Below, one piece after another: positions 17,269 through 27,045 of a stretch of 42,469 nucleotides of DNA (the first letter of the stretch is position 1; every line of letters begins with the position of its first letter). The DNA is taken from assembly GCA_902765725.1 (NCBI GenBank), contig CACXAT010000023.1, positions 1 through 42,469 on the forward strand, given 5' to 3'. The stretch is from an uncultured Lachnospiraceae bacterium (GTDB taxonomy: Bacteria; Bacillota; Clostridia; Lachnospirales; Lachnospiraceae). The notes under the pieces are model-generated. The model made no database searches. It was given only the letters and a program-made list of their open reading frames with translations, and was not told the DNA's origin. Both the position numbers and the translations under genes were made by a program.

Positions 17269-17793
17269 TCAGAACTCAGGCTCGATCAGGCCGTAGGTGC
17301 CGCCCTTTCTCTTATATACGACACTGACCTGTTCATTCTCCGCATTCAGAAATACGAAAAATGTGTGTCCGAGCAGTTCCATCTGTACGCATGCATCTTC
17401 CGGATACATCGGCTTGATGTCAAACTGCTTCGTGCGGACGATACGGATCTCATCCGTCGGCTCTGTTTCATTCTCAAGGAATTCCTTCTTGAAGCTTCCA
17501 TCCTGATGGCGGTCGACCAGCTTCTGTTTGTACTTGCGAAGCTGTCTCTCGATGACCTCCTCGACCAGGTCGATGGAAACATACATGTCATTGGAAACCT
17601 GCTCGGAACGGATCACATTGCCCTTCAGAGGAATCGTGACCTCGATCTTCTGACGCTCCTTCTCAACACTCATGGTTACGTGAACCGTTGTCTCCGGAGT
17701 GAAATAGCGTTCGAGCTTTCCAAGCTTCTCCGTAACCGCCTTACGCATGGAGTCAGTCACTTCCAGGTTCTTTCCGCTGATTATAAATCTCAT
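17269..17793 (-). CDS. hpf: ribosome hibernation promoting factor, long form
   Basis: Binds the 30S subunit and pairs ribosomes into inactive 100S dimers in slow growth. The N-terminal S30AE/YfiA domain is at 1-100 (FIISGKNLEVTDSMR onwards) and the C-terminal dimerisation domain, present only in the long form, at about 115-174 (IVRTKQFDIKPM...). 174 residues fits. The start at 17793 was chosen over 17799 because AAAGGAGG lies 7 nt before it. hpf next to secA is a conserved arrangement in Firmicutes. Confidence 0.95.
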   Translation of the reverse strand: MRFIISGKNLEVTDSMRKAVTEKLGKLERYFTPETTVHVTMSVEKERQKIEVTIPLKGNVIRSEQVSNDMYVSIDLVEEVIERQLRKYKQKLVDRHQDGSFKKEFLENETEPTDEIRIVRTKQFDIKPMYPEDACVQMELLGHTFFVFLNAENEQVSVVYKRKGGTYGLIEPEF

Positions 17794-17830
17794 AAGCATA
17801 CCTCCTTTGGAAGGAATTGTTGTTGATACA

Positions 17831-17859
17831 AGTATAACACACGGTTAAGTGACAAACAA
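17831..17859 (-). promoter_or_regulatory. promoter of hpf
   Basis: On the minus strand, TTGTTT and TATACT are separated by 17 bp, about 30 bp before the ribosome site. Confidence 0.65.
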
Positions 17860-17873
17860 TAAATTATTATCGT

Positions 17874-18644
17874 TCACTGCATCCGCTGCAACACTTCCCG
17901 GTATGGCATATTTCCGCCGAAGATATCAAGGGCGCTGCCGATGGTCACATCCACTCTTCCCTGGCCGCGCTGCCGCAGGTTCTCCAGATCGTTGAAATCT
18001 GCGACGCCGCCGGCGTAGGTGGCCGTGATGGGGGCCTTAGCCAGGATATCGACCAGCGCCAGCTCCGGACCTCTGCGAAGTCCCTCCGCGTCCACTGCGT
18101 GGATCAGGAACTCCGAGCAGCTGCCCGCCAGTTCCTTCAGGGTATCGAGGGTCAGCTCCACATTGGTGAACCTGGTCCAGTGATCGGTCACGATATAATA
18201 GGTGCTCCCGCTCTTTCTGCAGCTCAGGTCAAGGACCAGGCGGTCTCTGCCCACAGCGGCGGTCATCTTATTCAGATGCCGTTCGTTGAAGCATCCGTCC
18301 TGGAACACATAGGAGGTCACGATCACCTTGGACGCGCCTGCATCCAGGAACTCGTCCGCGTTGTAGGGCGTGATGCCGCCTCCGATCTGGAACATGCCGG
18401 GGGCCGCCTTAAGCGCTGCCACCGCCGCGTCTCTGCTGGGATTGTATTCCGGAGAGCTGACTCTGTTCAGGATAATGATATGGCCGTCGGTCAGATTGTC
18501 CTGCGCATAGAACCGGGCAAACCACGCCGCGTCATTTTCAGAGACAAAGTTCTCCTGCGCTCTGTCCGTGCTCTCCTCGATGGTGACACCCACGATCTGT
18601 TTTACTTTACCATTATGAATATCGATACAGGGTCTGAATCTCAT
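17874..18644 (-). CDS. hisA: eukaryotic-type ProFAR isomerase (HisA / HIS6-like)
   Basis: Fourth step of histidine synthesis: isomerises 5'-ProFAR to PRFAR on a TIM barrel. The sequence resembles the fungal/plant HIS6 form more than standard bacterial HisA: it opens RFRPCIDIHNGKVKQIVG and closes with TIGSALDIFGGNM, and carries TYAGGVADFNDL in the phosphate-binding region. 256 residues from the ATG at 18644, which has AAGGAGGG in front; the open frame upstream overlaps fhs and is not coding. It sits apart from any his operon, 59 bp after fhs, which supplies formyl-THF for the purine ring (ATP) consumed in this pathway. Confidence 0.85.
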   Translation of the reverse strand: MRFRPCIDIHNGKVKQIVGVTIEESTDRAQENFVSENDAAWFARFYAQDNLTDGHIIILNRVSSPEYNPSRDAAVAALKAAPGMFQIGGGITPYNADEFLDAGASKVIVTSYVFQDGCFNERHLNKMTAAVGRDRLVLDLSCRKSGSTYYIVTDHWTRFTNVELTLDTLKELAGSCSEFLIHAVDAEGLRRGPELALVDILAKAPITATYAGGVADFNDLENLRQRGQGRVDVTIGSALDIFGGNMPYREVLQRMQ

Positions 18645-18703
18645 ACTGCCCTCCTTCTTCACCTGCTCTGTGTCTGTTTCCCGGCAGTCCTGATGCCTGC
18701 CTC

Positions 18704-20464
18704 TCAGAACAGTCCGGATACTGCTCCCGTCTCCGTATCCACATCGATCCGGCGGTAGGCCGGATTGGATCCTGTTCCCGGCATCATGGAGATGGATCCG
18801 GCCATCGGGCACAGGAACTTCGCTCCGCCGTACTCCAGGATGTCCCGGATCGGAAGGCGCCAGTGCTTCGGCACGCCCTTCAGATTCGGATCATGGGACA
18901 GGGACAGATGTGTCTTGACCATCATGGTCGCGTAATCCGCATACTTCGGATCGTTCTCAAAACGCTCTGCCTTCTCGAGAGCCAGCGGCTCCCAGTCGAC
19001 TCCGTCCGCGCCGTAGATCTCTGTCGCGATCTTCTCGACTCTCTGGCGCAGCGGCATCTCCAGGTCATAGAGATAATGCAGCTCTGTGGGCTCCTCGCAG
19101 GCGTCGATGACTGCCTGGGCCAGCTCCACAGCTCCCTCGCCTCCGTACTGCCAGTGCTCGGACAGCGCGCAGCGCACGCCCTGCTCCCTGCAGAGCCTGC
19201 GGATCAGCTCTACCTCCGCATCCGTGTCCGTGTAGAACTTGTTGATGCATACCACCGGCTTGATGCCGGACTTCTTCACATTGTTCACATGGTGGAACAG
19301 ATTCTCGCAGCCCTTCTCCAGAAGCTCCAGATTCTCTGTGGTGTACTCCTCCGGAAGCGGCTTGCCGGGCTTCACCTCCGGTCCGCCGCCGTGCATCTTC
19401 AGGGCGCGGATCGTAGCCACCAGGACCGACACGTGCGGCTTGAGGCCGGACAGACGGCACTTGACGTTCCAGAACTTCTCGAACCCGATGTCCGCTGCAA
19501 ATCCGGACTCTGTCACATGATAGTCGAACAGCTTCAGTCCCAGACGGTCTCCGATGATGGAGGACTGTCCGATGGCGATGTTCGCAAACGGGCCCGCATG
19601 GACCAGGCAGGGCTGATGCTCGACCGTATAGCAGAGGGTCGGATTGATGGTATTGCGCATCCATGCGGTCATGGCTCCCGCAACCTCCAGATCCTCCGTG
19701 GTTACAGGATTGCCCTTTTTGTCATAGGCAAGGACGATCTTTCCGATCCTCTCACGAAGATCCTTCAGATCTGTCGCGACTGCCAGGATCGCCATCAGCT
19801 CCGAAGACACGGCGATATTCGTGCGCGTCCTCATGCGGTAGCCCATCATCTTGCCCTCGCCAAGGCCGATCTCCATATCCCGCAGAGCCTGGCAGCAGAA
19901 GTCCATGACAAAGTTCCACTCTACCCGCTCCGGATCGATATCCAGACGCCTCAGGCCGATCTTCGCAAGACGCTCGTCATCATAATTGCGCTCATGCTGC
20001 ATCCTCGCGTTCAGAGCGACCATGCCGAGATTGTGGGCATTGGTGATATCGTTGATATCGCCTGTAAGTCCGAGGGAGAACTCGGTCATGGGGATCAGCA
20101 GCGCATTGCCGCCGCCTGCAGCCGTGCCCTTGACATTCATCGTCGGGCCGCCGGAGGGCTGGCGCAGGCATCCGCCGGCATTCTTGCCCAGCTTCCCGAG
20201 ACCTTCGATCAGGCCCAGAGAAGTCGTTGACTTGCCCTCTCCCAGCGGAGTAGGCGTGATCGCCGTCACCTCGATGTACTTTCCATCGGGCTTATCCTTC
20301 AAACGGTTCATGATCTTTATGAAATCCAGCTTCGGAGTTCTCCCGTAAGGGATGATCTCATCCTCCTGAAGTCCCATCTTCCTGCGGAACTCGTCAACGG
20401 ACGGGAGGCTCTTCTCGGCCTCCTGCGCGATCTGCCAGTCTTTGTACTGAGTAGGGTCAAGCAT
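18704..20464 (-). CDS. fhs: formate-tetrahydrofolate ligase
   Basis: Makes 10-formyl-THF from formate, THF and ATP; supplies purine and initiator tRNA formylation and the methyl branch of acetogenic metabolism. Seen: ATP-binding [10 protein letters not shown] (71-80), LRQPSGGPT, and [14 protein letters not shown]. The start at 20464 has AGGAGG 7 nt upstream; the frame stays open to 20500 but those codons include the ribosome site. 586 residues is somewhat longer than the common clostridial enzyme (about 556), and the region around 95-110 differs from the usual wording, so this may be a divergent subgroup. Confidence 0.93.
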   Translation of the reverse strand: MLDPTQYKDWQIAQEAEKSLPSVDEFRRKMGLQEDEIIPYGRTPKLDFIKIMNRLKDKPDGKYIEVTAITPTPLGEGKSTTSLGLIEGLGKLGKNAGGCLRQPSGGPTMNVKGTAAGGGNALLIPMTEFSLGLTGDINDITNAHNLGMVALNARMQHERNYDDERLAKIGLRRLDIDPERVEWNFVMDFCCQALRDMEIGLGEGKMMGYRMRTRTNIAVSSELMAILAVATDLKDLRERIGKIVLAYDKKGNPVTTEDLEVAGAMTAWMRNTINPTLCYTVEHQPCLVHAGPFANIAIGQSSIIGDRLGLKLFDYHVTESGFAADIGFEKFWNVKCRLSGLKPHVSVLVATIRALKMHGGGPEVKPGKPLPEEYTTENLELLEKGCENLFHHVNNVKKSGIKPVVCINKFYTDTDAEVELIRRLCREQGVRCALSEHWQYGGEGAVELAQAVIDACEEPTELHYLYDLEMPLRQRVEKIATEIYGADGVDWEPLALEKAERFENDPKYADYATMMVKTHLSLSHDPNLKGVPKHWRLPIRDILEYGGAKFLCPMAGSISMMPGTGSNPAYRRIDVDTETGAVSGLF

Positions 20465-20523
20465 GTCATATCCTCCTGCATCTATAACTGTTGATAACAA
20501 TTCAAGTCCGGTACTCTGTTAAG

Positions 20524-22449
20524 TCAGATATTCTCCAGGTCTTCCTGCCACAGGCTGCAGACTGCATCACTGGGCATGCGCAGATCGCCGCGCGGGCTGA
20601 CTGCGACGGATCCGACCTTCGGGCCGTCCGGCACACAGGATCTCTTGTACTGCTGTGAGAAGAATCTCCAGTAGAACTTCCTGAGCCACTTCAGGATCGT
20701 GGCGTCGTCGAACTCGCCTTCAAATGCATTCTTCGCGATCCTGTACACCTTGTGCGGCGCGAAGCCGAAACGAAGTACGTAGTACAGGAAGAAATCGTGC
20801 AGTTCGTAGGGGCCGACCAGGTCCTCGGTCTTCTGGGAGATCTCTCCGTCCTTGGGCGGAAGCAGCTCCGGGCTGACCGGAGTGTCCAGTACGTCCAGCA
20901 GCACGCTCTGCAGCGTGGGGTCGCTGCAGGTGTCCGCGTAGTAGCGGACCAGATGCCGCACCAGTGTCTTCGGCACGGAGCTGTTGACTGCGTACATGGA
21001 CATATGGTCGCCATTGTAGGTCGCCCAGCCAAGGGCAAGCTCGGACAGATCGCCGGTCCCCACCACGATGCCGCCGGTCTGGTTTGCCAGATCCATCAGC
21101 ACCTGGGTCCGCTCTCTTGCCTGGGAATTCTCATAGGTCACGTCTGTCACTTCCGGGTCATGTCCGATATCTGCGAAATGACCCATGACAGCTTCTTTGA
21201 TATTGATCTCTTTCAGCGTGCAGCCCAGCGTGGTGGACATAACACACGCATTGTTGTAGGTCCGGTCCGTGGTCCCGAAGGCCGGCATGGTGATGGCCTG
21301 GATCCCGCTCCGGTCAAGTCCGAGAAGGTCGAAGGCCCTGGCTGTTACCAGCAGTGCCAGGGTGGAATCGAGGCCGCCGGAGATGCCGATGACTGCAGTC
21401 TTCGCTCCGATGTGCTCCAGCCTCTTCTTCAGACCCAGAGCCTGCAGGAGGAAGATCTCCTCACAGCGCGCCGTCCTGTCATCGGACGCGGACGGGACAA
21501 AGGGTCTGGGATCATATCTTCTGGACAGCTCTGTATCCGCCACATCCAGATCGAATATTGTCGATGTGAATTCTCCGGCAAACCGGTTGTCATAGGTGGT
21601 CATGCGCCTTCTCTCCGCACGCAGCCTGTCCACGTCGATCTCGCCATAGGTGATGCCCGTGGTAAACCGGCCGGAGTCTGCCAGAAGCGCTCCGTTCTCC
21701 GCGATCATCCGCTGTCCGCAGAAGACCAGGTCCTGGGAGGATTCTCCCTCGCCCGCACTTGCGTAGATATATCCGGCGACCAGTCTTGCGGAAGTCATCT
21801 TCACAAGGTTTCTGCGGTACGCGGTCTTACCCGCAACCTCCACGGAAGCGGACAGGTTCACGATCACATTGGCGCCAGCCAGCGCCGCGAGGGTGCCGGG
21901 CGTATCCGCGACCCACAGATCCTCACAGATCTCCGCCGCGACTCTCAGTCCGCCCGGGATCTGTTCCTCCTCACTGTCGCACAGAAACAGCTGATGCGCC
22001 CCGAAGGGGACCAGCTGGCCGTCGAACAGGATCTCCCTGGCAGGCCCCGGACCTTCCGTGAAATGTCTTCTCTCATAATATTCACTGTAGTTGGGGATGT
22101 TCACCTTCGGAACGAATCCGAGCAGCTCCCCGTCAGACAGCGCGGCCGCCACATTGTACAGCTTGCCTTCCACCTCCAGAGGAAGTCCCACGAAGGTCAG
22201 CGCCCTGATTCCGGCGCTCTCCTTCACGACCCTCTTCAGGGCAGCTCTTGCCTTCCTCAGAAGGCTGCTCTGAAGAAACAGGTCACTGCAGGTGTAGGAA
22301 GTCAGGACCAGTTCCGGGAAGACGATGATCTTCGCGCCGCCTTCCGCAGCCTCCCTGTACAGACTGATCACCTGCTCTGTATTGAACTCCACATCCGCGA
22401 CTCTGATCTTCGGAGTCACCGCCGCTACTTTGATAAAACCGTCTCTCAT
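20524..22449 (-). CDS. nadE: glutamine-dependent NAD+ synthetase
   Basis: Last step of NAD synthesis: amidates deamido-NAD using ammonia channelled from glutamine. The N-terminal nitrilase-type glutaminase domain (1-270) shows the Glu in VFPELVLTSY, Lys in PKVNIPNYSEYYERRHF and the nucleophile in EICEDLW. The C-terminal synthetase domain (about 330-640) shows the pyrophosphate loop GISGGLDST. 641 residues is the normal two-domain length. It lies between hslO (37 bp) and fhs (59 bp). Confidence 0.95.
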   Translation of the reverse strand: MRDGFIKVAAVTPKIRVADVEFNTEQVISLYREAAEGGAKIIVFPELVLTSYTCSDLFLQSSLLRKARAALKRVVKESAGIRALTFVGLPLEVEGKLYNVAAALSDGELLGFVPKVNIPNYSEYYERRHFTEGPGPAREILFDGQLVPFGAHQLFLCDSEEEQIPGGLRVAAEICEDLWVADTPGTLAALAGANVIVNLSASVEVAGKTAYRRNLVKMTSARLVAGYIYASAGEGESSQDLVFCGQRMIAENGALLADSGRFTTGITYGEIDVDRLRAERRRMTTYDNRFAGEFTSTIFDLDVADTELSRRYDPRPFVPSASDDRTARCEEIFLLQALGLKKRLEHIGAKTAVIGISGGLDSTLALLVTARAFDLLGLDRSGIQAITMPAFGTTDRTYNNACVMSTTLGCTLKEINIKEAVMGHFADIGHDPEVTDVTYENSQARERTQVLMDLANQTGGIVVGTGDLSELALGWATYNGDHMSMYAVNSSVPKTLVRHLVRYYADTCSDPTLQSVLLDVLDTPVSPELLPPKDGEISQKTEDLVGPYELHDFFLYYVLRFGFAPHKVYRIAKNAFEGEFDDATILKWLRKFYWRFFSQQYKRSCVPDGPKVGSVAVSPRGDLRMPSDAVCSLWQEDLENI

Positions 22450-22486
22450 ACACTGTCCTGTGGTTTCCCACGGCCTCCCTGTTCTC

Positions 22487-23377
22487 TTACTGTCTTCCGC
22501 CCTTCTGGATCTTCAGGATCCTCTGAAGATCAGGGATCTCAAATCTGTAGTTTTTGCCGCAGAACTGGCAGCCGACGTCGATCGGCTTCCCGTCATCGAT
22601 CATCTCCTGAATGTCATCCGGTCCGATGGAGATCAGGGCCTTCTCAATCCGCTCCGTCGAGCAGCTGCAATGGAAGGAGACTTCATTTTTCTCCATGATC
22701 TGCAGGCCGAACTCACCCAGAAGCTCCTCCAGGATATCCTCCGGAGTCATCCCGTTCTCCAGCATGGTGGTGACGCTCGCAACGCTCGCAAGCTTCTTCT
22801 CCAGGGCGTCGATCACCTCATCCGGAGTGGCCGGAAGCAGCTGGATAATGAATCCGCCCGCCTGCTTCACGCTCCAGTCGCGGTCCACCAGAACACCCAG
22901 TCCCACAGAGCTGGGAACCTGCTCGGACTCCGCAAAATAATAGGTCAGGTCCTCCGCGATCTCTCCGCTGGGCATATCGATCGTACCGGCAAAGGGCTCC
23001 TTCAGGCCCAGGTCCCGGATCACCGTCATGGTACCGCGGCCGACCGCGCCTGAGACATCCAGCTTCCCATTAGGCTTGAGCGGCAGCTGCACATGGGGAT
23101 TGTTCACGTATCCTTTTGCATGGAAATGAGAATCCGCCGTGACTGTGATGCCGCCTGCGGGGCCGTCGCCGTGCACCTGGATCGTGACCAGCGCCTTGTC
23201 CTCCTTCAGCATGCTGCCGATCATGACGCCCCCTGTCAGAAGCCTCCCGAGGGCAGCCGTGCAGACCGGTGTCGTATCATGGGCCTGCCTCGCGTCTTCG
23301 ACCATCTGCCTGGTAGTCGCGGCAAAAGCACGGATCGCGTCATTTGCCGCAGTTGCACGAATCATATAATCAGTCAT
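22487..23377 (-). CDS. hslO: redox-activated chaperone Hsp33
   Basis: Cytosolic holdase that unfolds and becomes active when oxidation releases its zinc. The C-terminal zinc-binding cysteines are intact: HCSCS near residue 235 and CQFCGK near 268. The N-terminal domain includes GGVMIGSMLK and the substrate-binding LVDRDWSVKQAGGFIIQLLP. 296 residues is normal. It lies 39 bp after the metal exporter, whose Cys-rich loop makes a shared link to metal or redox stress conceivable. Confidence 0.95.
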   Translation of the reverse strand: MTDYMIRATAANDAIRAFAATTRQMVEDARQAHDTTPVCTAALGRLLTGGVMIGSMLKEDKALVTIQVHGDGPAGGITVTADSHFHAKGYVNNPHVQLPLKPNGKLDVSGAVGRGTMTVIRDLGLKEPFAGTIDMPSGEIAEDLTYYFAESEQVPSSVGLGVLVDRDWSVKQAGGFIIQLLPATPDEVIDALEKKLASVASVTTMLENGMTPEDILEELLGEFGLQIMEKNEVSFHCSCSTERIEKALISIGPDDIQEMIDDGKPIDVGCQFCGKNYRFEIPDLQRILKIQKGGRQ

Positions 23378-23416
23378 CTTCGTATTGTGTCCTTTTCTAT
23401 TCTTCTGTCCGGTTCG

Positions 23417-24271
23417 TCAGATCAGGTGCAGCGCGCCGGTGAGTATTCCGCCGATCACGCCTGCGCAGTAGAGGATCCCTATGATCTGCGCTGTCTCTCT
23501 CCTGCTGCGGTTCGTCCGGAACAGGATCAGGATCCCGACGCCGGCTCCCACCATCAGTCCCGACATCATGGCACCGGCGCTCATCGCTCCGTCCAGATAC
23601 ATCGTGGTCAGGGCAACCGAAGCGGCGCAGTTGGGGATCAGGCCGATCAGTCCTGCCAGCAGTTCTCCGATCACGGGCTGGTTGAAGACCAGGCTCTGCA
23701 TATTTTCCGTTCCGATGCCTTCCATCACCAGCGTCAGCACCACGGAGATCAGGAAGATAAACAGGGTGATATGCAGGGTGTGCTTCACGGAGGAGCGCAG
23801 GATGCTCTGCTCACATTCACAGTGCTCCGCCTCACAGATCCCGTGGATGCTCATGCCGATCTTGCGCAGGTTCAGCCAGCGGAACAAAAAGTCCACCAGG
23901 AATCCGGCAAGCACGCCGTAGCATGCCTTGACCAGCAGGATGCGCCCGATCAGGGCGATGTCAACGCGATTGGACAGGAAGATCGGCAGCATCTCATCCG
24001 AGGTGGAGAGAAATACCGCGATCAGTGTTCCGACCGTGATCACACGGCCTGCGTACAGGCTCGCCGCGGCGGCGGAGAAACCGCACTGCGGGAAGGCGCC
24101 CAGCGCGCCTCCGAACAGAGGCCCCAGCTTGTCCGCCCTGCGGATCATCGCCCGGGTCCGGTCTGAGGTCCTGTGCTCGATGTACTCCATCAGGAGATAG
24201 GTGATAAATAAAAACGGAACCAGTTTGATGGTATCCAGAGCACCGTCAACAATTGCGTCCCAGAAAATCAT
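23417..24271 (-). CDS. putative heavy-metal exporter, ArsP_2-like
   Basis: A polytopic membrane protein of 284 residues with about eight membrane segments in two similar halves; each half has a reentrant-type motif, GAFPQCGFSAAAASL near 58 and GLIPNCAASVALTTM near 210, both with PxC. This matches the 10-TM putative metal exporter group (ArsP_2; sometimes annotated as manganese transporter). The central loop contains HCECEQ, a possible metal site. The substrate cannot be told from sequence. Confidence 0.75.
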   Translation of the reverse strand: MIFWDAIVDGALDTIKLVPFLFITYLLMEYIEHRTSDRTRAMIRRADKLGPLFGGALGAFPQCGFSAAAASLYAGRVITVGTLIAVFLSTSDEMLPIFLSNRVDIALIGRILLVKACYGVLAGFLVDFLFRWLNLRKIGMSIHGICEAEHCECEQSILRSSVKHTLHITLFIFLISVVLTLVMEGIGTENMQSLVFNQPVIGELLAGLIGLIPNCAASVALTTMYLDGAMSAGAMMSGLMVGAGVGILILFRTNRSRRETAQIIGILYCAGVIGGILTGALHLI

Positions 24272-24326
24272 ATAATGTCTGTATTGCCTTTCTTATAACT
24301 CATTCCCGACCTAACGCATCATCTCA

Positions 24327-25340
24327 TTATTGCAAGCTCCCTGTCAAGTATCCCGGCCGGTACTCCTGCCGCAGGACCTCCCCTGCCAGCTGCCTGTAGG
24401 TCTGCAGGCTCCTGGCCTTGCGGATCTTGCGGATCTTCCGCTCACATCCCGGGAAGGACGCGCCAAGATAATCCCAGATCTCCAGCATGCGGCAGATCGC
24501 TGCATGCTCCTGGCCATAGCACTCATACCAGGCGCTGCATATATCATCATGGAAATGAATCAGGCGCTCCTGCTCTGTCAGCATGCTGTCTGACTGCATA
24601 CCAGAGCGGATCTTCTCTGCCAGCATGGGGTCTGCCACAAGCCCACGGCCGATCATGACAGCCGGAAGATCCGGGAATTCTTCCAGAAGCTTCTGAAAGT
24701 CTTCCATACTGCGGATATCTCCGTTATAGCAGACAGGGTGCGTGCTCTTTTCATAAAACCTGCCAAAGGCTTCCCAGTCAGGCACTCCATTGTACGCGTC
24801 CTTTCCAAGCCGCGCGTGTACCTGCACCTCTGCAATCGGATAGCGGTTGTAAATGCGGATCAATTCACCGATCTGATCTGTGTCATTCATCCCGACCCTG
24901 GTCTTGACTGTCACACGAAGGCTGCGCTCATCCGAACTGAGTCCTCCGTTGCAGACCCTTTCCATCCCCGTAAACAGATGCTCCAGGAATTCGTCAAGCC
25001 TTCCGGTATCCGCCAGCATGCCCGCCCCTTTGCCCTTCGTGACAACGGTTCTTGCCGGGCAGCCGAGATTCAGGCTTACCTCACCGTAGCCTGCAGAGCG
25101 GATCATGTCCATATAGATGAGGGTATCCTCCGCACCGGCAGGAAGAAGCTGCGGAACCATGCGGCCCATCTCATTGTGAGACGGATCCATGTCCCGCTTC
25201 TCTCCGCCTTTCATGCTCCTGCTCTGGTGCACACTGATGAAAGGCATATAGTAGCGGTCCACTCCGCCATAATGTTTCAGATGTGTCAGACGGAAAGGCC
25301 ATCCGGTCACTCCCTGCATGGGTGCAAAATAAATATCCAT
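24327..25340 (-). CDS. dus: tRNA-dihydrouridine synthase
   Basis: FMN enzyme that reduces uridines in the tRNA D-loop. Seen: APMQGVTGWPFR (6-17), LNLGCPARTVVTKGKGAGML with the catalytic Cys (about 95-114), VKTRVG, and MIGRGLVADP. 337 residues from the ATG at 25340, preceded by GGAGGAT; the longer frame to 25391 would begin upstream of the likely transcription start. First gene of the presumed operon through to hisA. Confidence 0.9.
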   Translation of the reverse strand: MDIYFAPMQGVTGWPFRLTHLKHYGGVDRYYMPFISVHQSRSMKGGEKRDMDPSHNEMGRMVPQLLPAGAEDTLIYMDMIRSAGYGEVSLNLGCPARTVVTKGKGAGMLADTGRLDEFLEHLFTGMERVCNGGLSSDERSLRVTVKTRVGMNDTDQIGELIRIYNRYPIAEVQVHARLGKDAYNGVPDWEAFGRFYEKSTHPVCYNGDIRSMEDFQKLLEEFPDLPAVMIGRGLVADPMLAEKIRSGMQSDSMLTEQERLIHFHDDICSAWYECYGQEHAAICRMLEIWDYLGASFPGCERKIRKIRKARSLQTYRQLAGEVLRQEYRPGYLTGSLQ

Positions 25341-25391
25341 CAAACGTGATCCTCCTCTGTCCAGGCCGCACTCTTTCCCGCCGCGCCACAC

Positions 25392-25420
25392 ATCATAACA
25401 CAGCCCGGGGCAGTTATGAA
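25392..25420 (-). promoter_or_regulatory. promoter upstream of dus
   Basis: On the minus strand, TTCATA and an extended -10 (TG-T-TATGAT) are separated by 17 bp. It would drive dus and probably the five genes after it, whose gaps are 37-76 bp. Confidence 0.5.
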
Positions 25421-25427
25421 GTTCTAT

Positions 25428-25470
25428 AAATCAATGAGGACAGAACGCGTTGTTCTGTCCTCATTGATTT
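25428..25470. terminator. perfect 19-bp inverted repeat after the GPH transporter gene
   Basis: AAATCAATGAGGACAGAAC (25428-25446) is perfectly complementary to 25452-25470 around the loop GCGTT. It follows the transporter stop by 10 bp on the minus strand and lies just upstream of the dus promoter. No run of four or more T follows on either strand beyond the stem's own ATTT. Confidence 0.7.
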
Positions 25471-25479
25471 CCATTCCCG

Positions 25480-26856
25480 TTATTCTTTATTTGCCGGCGT
25501 CTTCTCTCCCAGAAGACCCATGACATGCTTCTCATTGTAGCGCATCATCAGCAGCGCGGCGCAGACGCACAGCACCGTCGAGGACAGAGCCGCGATCCGG
25601 TAGCCCATGCCGCTGCTCCTTCCGATCGTGGCAAAGGAGGTGAACAGGATCGCCGCCAGGGACTGGCCGAGCTTCATGGCAAAGGTGCGGGCCGCGAAGA
25701 ACATGCCATCGTGGTTCTCACCAGTCGCCACTTCATCACTCTTGGCGATGTCCGCGACCACGGTCTGGGGCAGGATGCCGAGGATCGCCATGGCGGGAGC
25801 CGCCAGGATCATGACCAGGACGCCGAAGATCATACCCTTGTTGGTGCCTGCCTGTCCCTGGGACAGTGCGGTCACCAGATAGACAACAGAAAATTCAAAG
25901 AATGCAAAGGTGATCAGGCTCTTCTTGGTGAACCTCTTCGTCAGCTTTCCGACGAATACATACAGGCAGACCGACAGCAGCGTCATGCCGATGTACAGCA
26001 CCGTATTCATGGTCTCCGGCAGCTTCATCAGCGAGGTGATGAAGAAGGTCAGGCCGGACTGGAACATCGTGATCGCGACCCAGTAGCAGATATCCGAACC
26101 CACGAAGATCCGGAAGTCTTTATTGGCAAAGGTCTTGGTGAGGGAGGAAAATGCATTTCCCTCGACCGGCTTCACATCGACGTAATCAAACTCGTTGATG
26201 GTAAATGTGGGCACCAGCAGGCAGACCAGCGCAAAGACCGCAAGGATGATAAATGTCACGCGGATTGCCATGACTCTTCCCAGGGACGGCGTCAGGGCGC
26301 CCCAGATAAACGGGCAGGCATATCCCAGCGCGGATCCGAAGATGAATGTAAATGAGATCGCTGTGGAGATTGCGGTCAGCTCTTCCTGGGTTCCGGACAG
26401 CTCCGCGATCAGTGCGTTGTAGGGGGTGCAGTAAACGGTCATGAACAGATAGAACAGAAGCATCATGACCAGGACCCAGACACCATTGACCGGGCTCGTT
26501 TTATTGATCGGAGTCCAGTAGATCAGGATCGTCGCCGCAGTCAGCGGGATGGCAGCCTTTCTCATGAAGGGGAGCCTGCGTCCCTTGGGATTGCGGCTCC
26601 TATCCGACAGGTTCGCGATCCACGGATCCGTGACAGCGTCAAACAGCCTTCCCAGCGCATAGATCCCGCCAAGGATCGTCACCACTCCCAGGACCACTCT
26701 TCCCTGGGGAAGGAACACCGTCTGTCCCGCATCCAGCATCTCCTGGTTCGGTTCGTAAAAACTGATGACCCAGTTTGTGACAAGAGCAGACAGGGTACTC
26801 CATCCCAGCTGTCCGATTGCAAACATCCAGATCACTCTCTTCGTTAGTTTCTTCAT
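25480..26856 (-). CDS. MFS transporter, GPH (glycoside-cation symporter) family
   Basis: 458 residues with about 12 membrane segments. The loop after the second helix carries GRLFDAVTDPWIANLSDR and then RNPKGRRLPFMR, hallmarks of GPH/MelB-type symporters that take up glycosides with Na+ or H+. The substrate is not predictable. GGAGGCG precedes the ATG. It is monocistronic by appearance: terminators lie at 26906-26949 upstream and 25428-25470 downstream. Confidence 0.85.
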   Translation of the reverse strand: MKKLTKRVIWMFAIGQLGWSTLSALVTNWVISFYEPNQEMLDAGQTVFLPQGRVVLGVVTILGGIYALGRLFDAVTDPWIANLSDRSRNPKGRRLPFMRKAAIPLTAATILIYWTPINKTSPVNGVWVLVMMLLFYLFMTVYCTPYNALIAELSGTQEELTAISTAISFTFIFGSALGYACPFIWGALTPSLGRVMAIRVTFIILAVFALVCLLVPTFTINEFDYVDVKPVEGNAFSSLTKTFANKDFRIFVGSDICYWVAITMFQSGLTFFITSLMKLPETMNTVLYIGMTLLSVCLYVFVGKLTKRFTKKSLITFAFFEFSVVYLVTALSQGQAGTNKGMIFGVLVMILAAPAMAILGILPQTVVADIAKSDEVATGENHDGMFFAARTFAMKLGQSLAAILFTSFATIGRSSGMGYRIAALSSTVLCVCAALLMMRYNEKHVMGLLGEKTPANKE

Positions 26857-26905
26857 TTATACACGCCTCCACTTCACCAGATATTGTATGCCTGTATGCA
26901 AATAA

Positions 26906-26949
26906 AAACAGGCACCAAGCCTATGATAACATAGAACCCGTGCCTGTTT
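26906..26949 (-). terminator. trxB-trxA terminator
   Basis: On the minus strand, AAACAGGCAC pairs over 10 bp with GTGCCTGTTT and is followed by TTTATTTG. It ends the thioredoxin transcript before the transporter gene. Confidence 0.85.
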
Positions 26950-27045
26950 CATTCAGGAACTGGTTAAAATCACCGCGCCTTTGCGCATTTTCGTTCCAGA
27001 TCATGTCTGGAAGCCAATGTCACACCGCGCAGAGGAAGATCCGTC

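Noticed and set aside
18645..18812. N-terminal extension of hisA into the end of fhs
   Set aside because: Out-of-frame reading of fhs codons; AAGGAGGG clearly marks the ATG at 18644.
18863..20230. 455-codon plus-strand frame opposite fhs
   Set aside because: Shadow of fhs; no start context and no family resemblance.
20752..22698. 648-codon plus-strand frame opposite nadE and hslO
   Set aside because: nadE and hslO carry intact catalytic motifs on the other strand; this frame has no recognisable domain and arises from high-GC codon structure.
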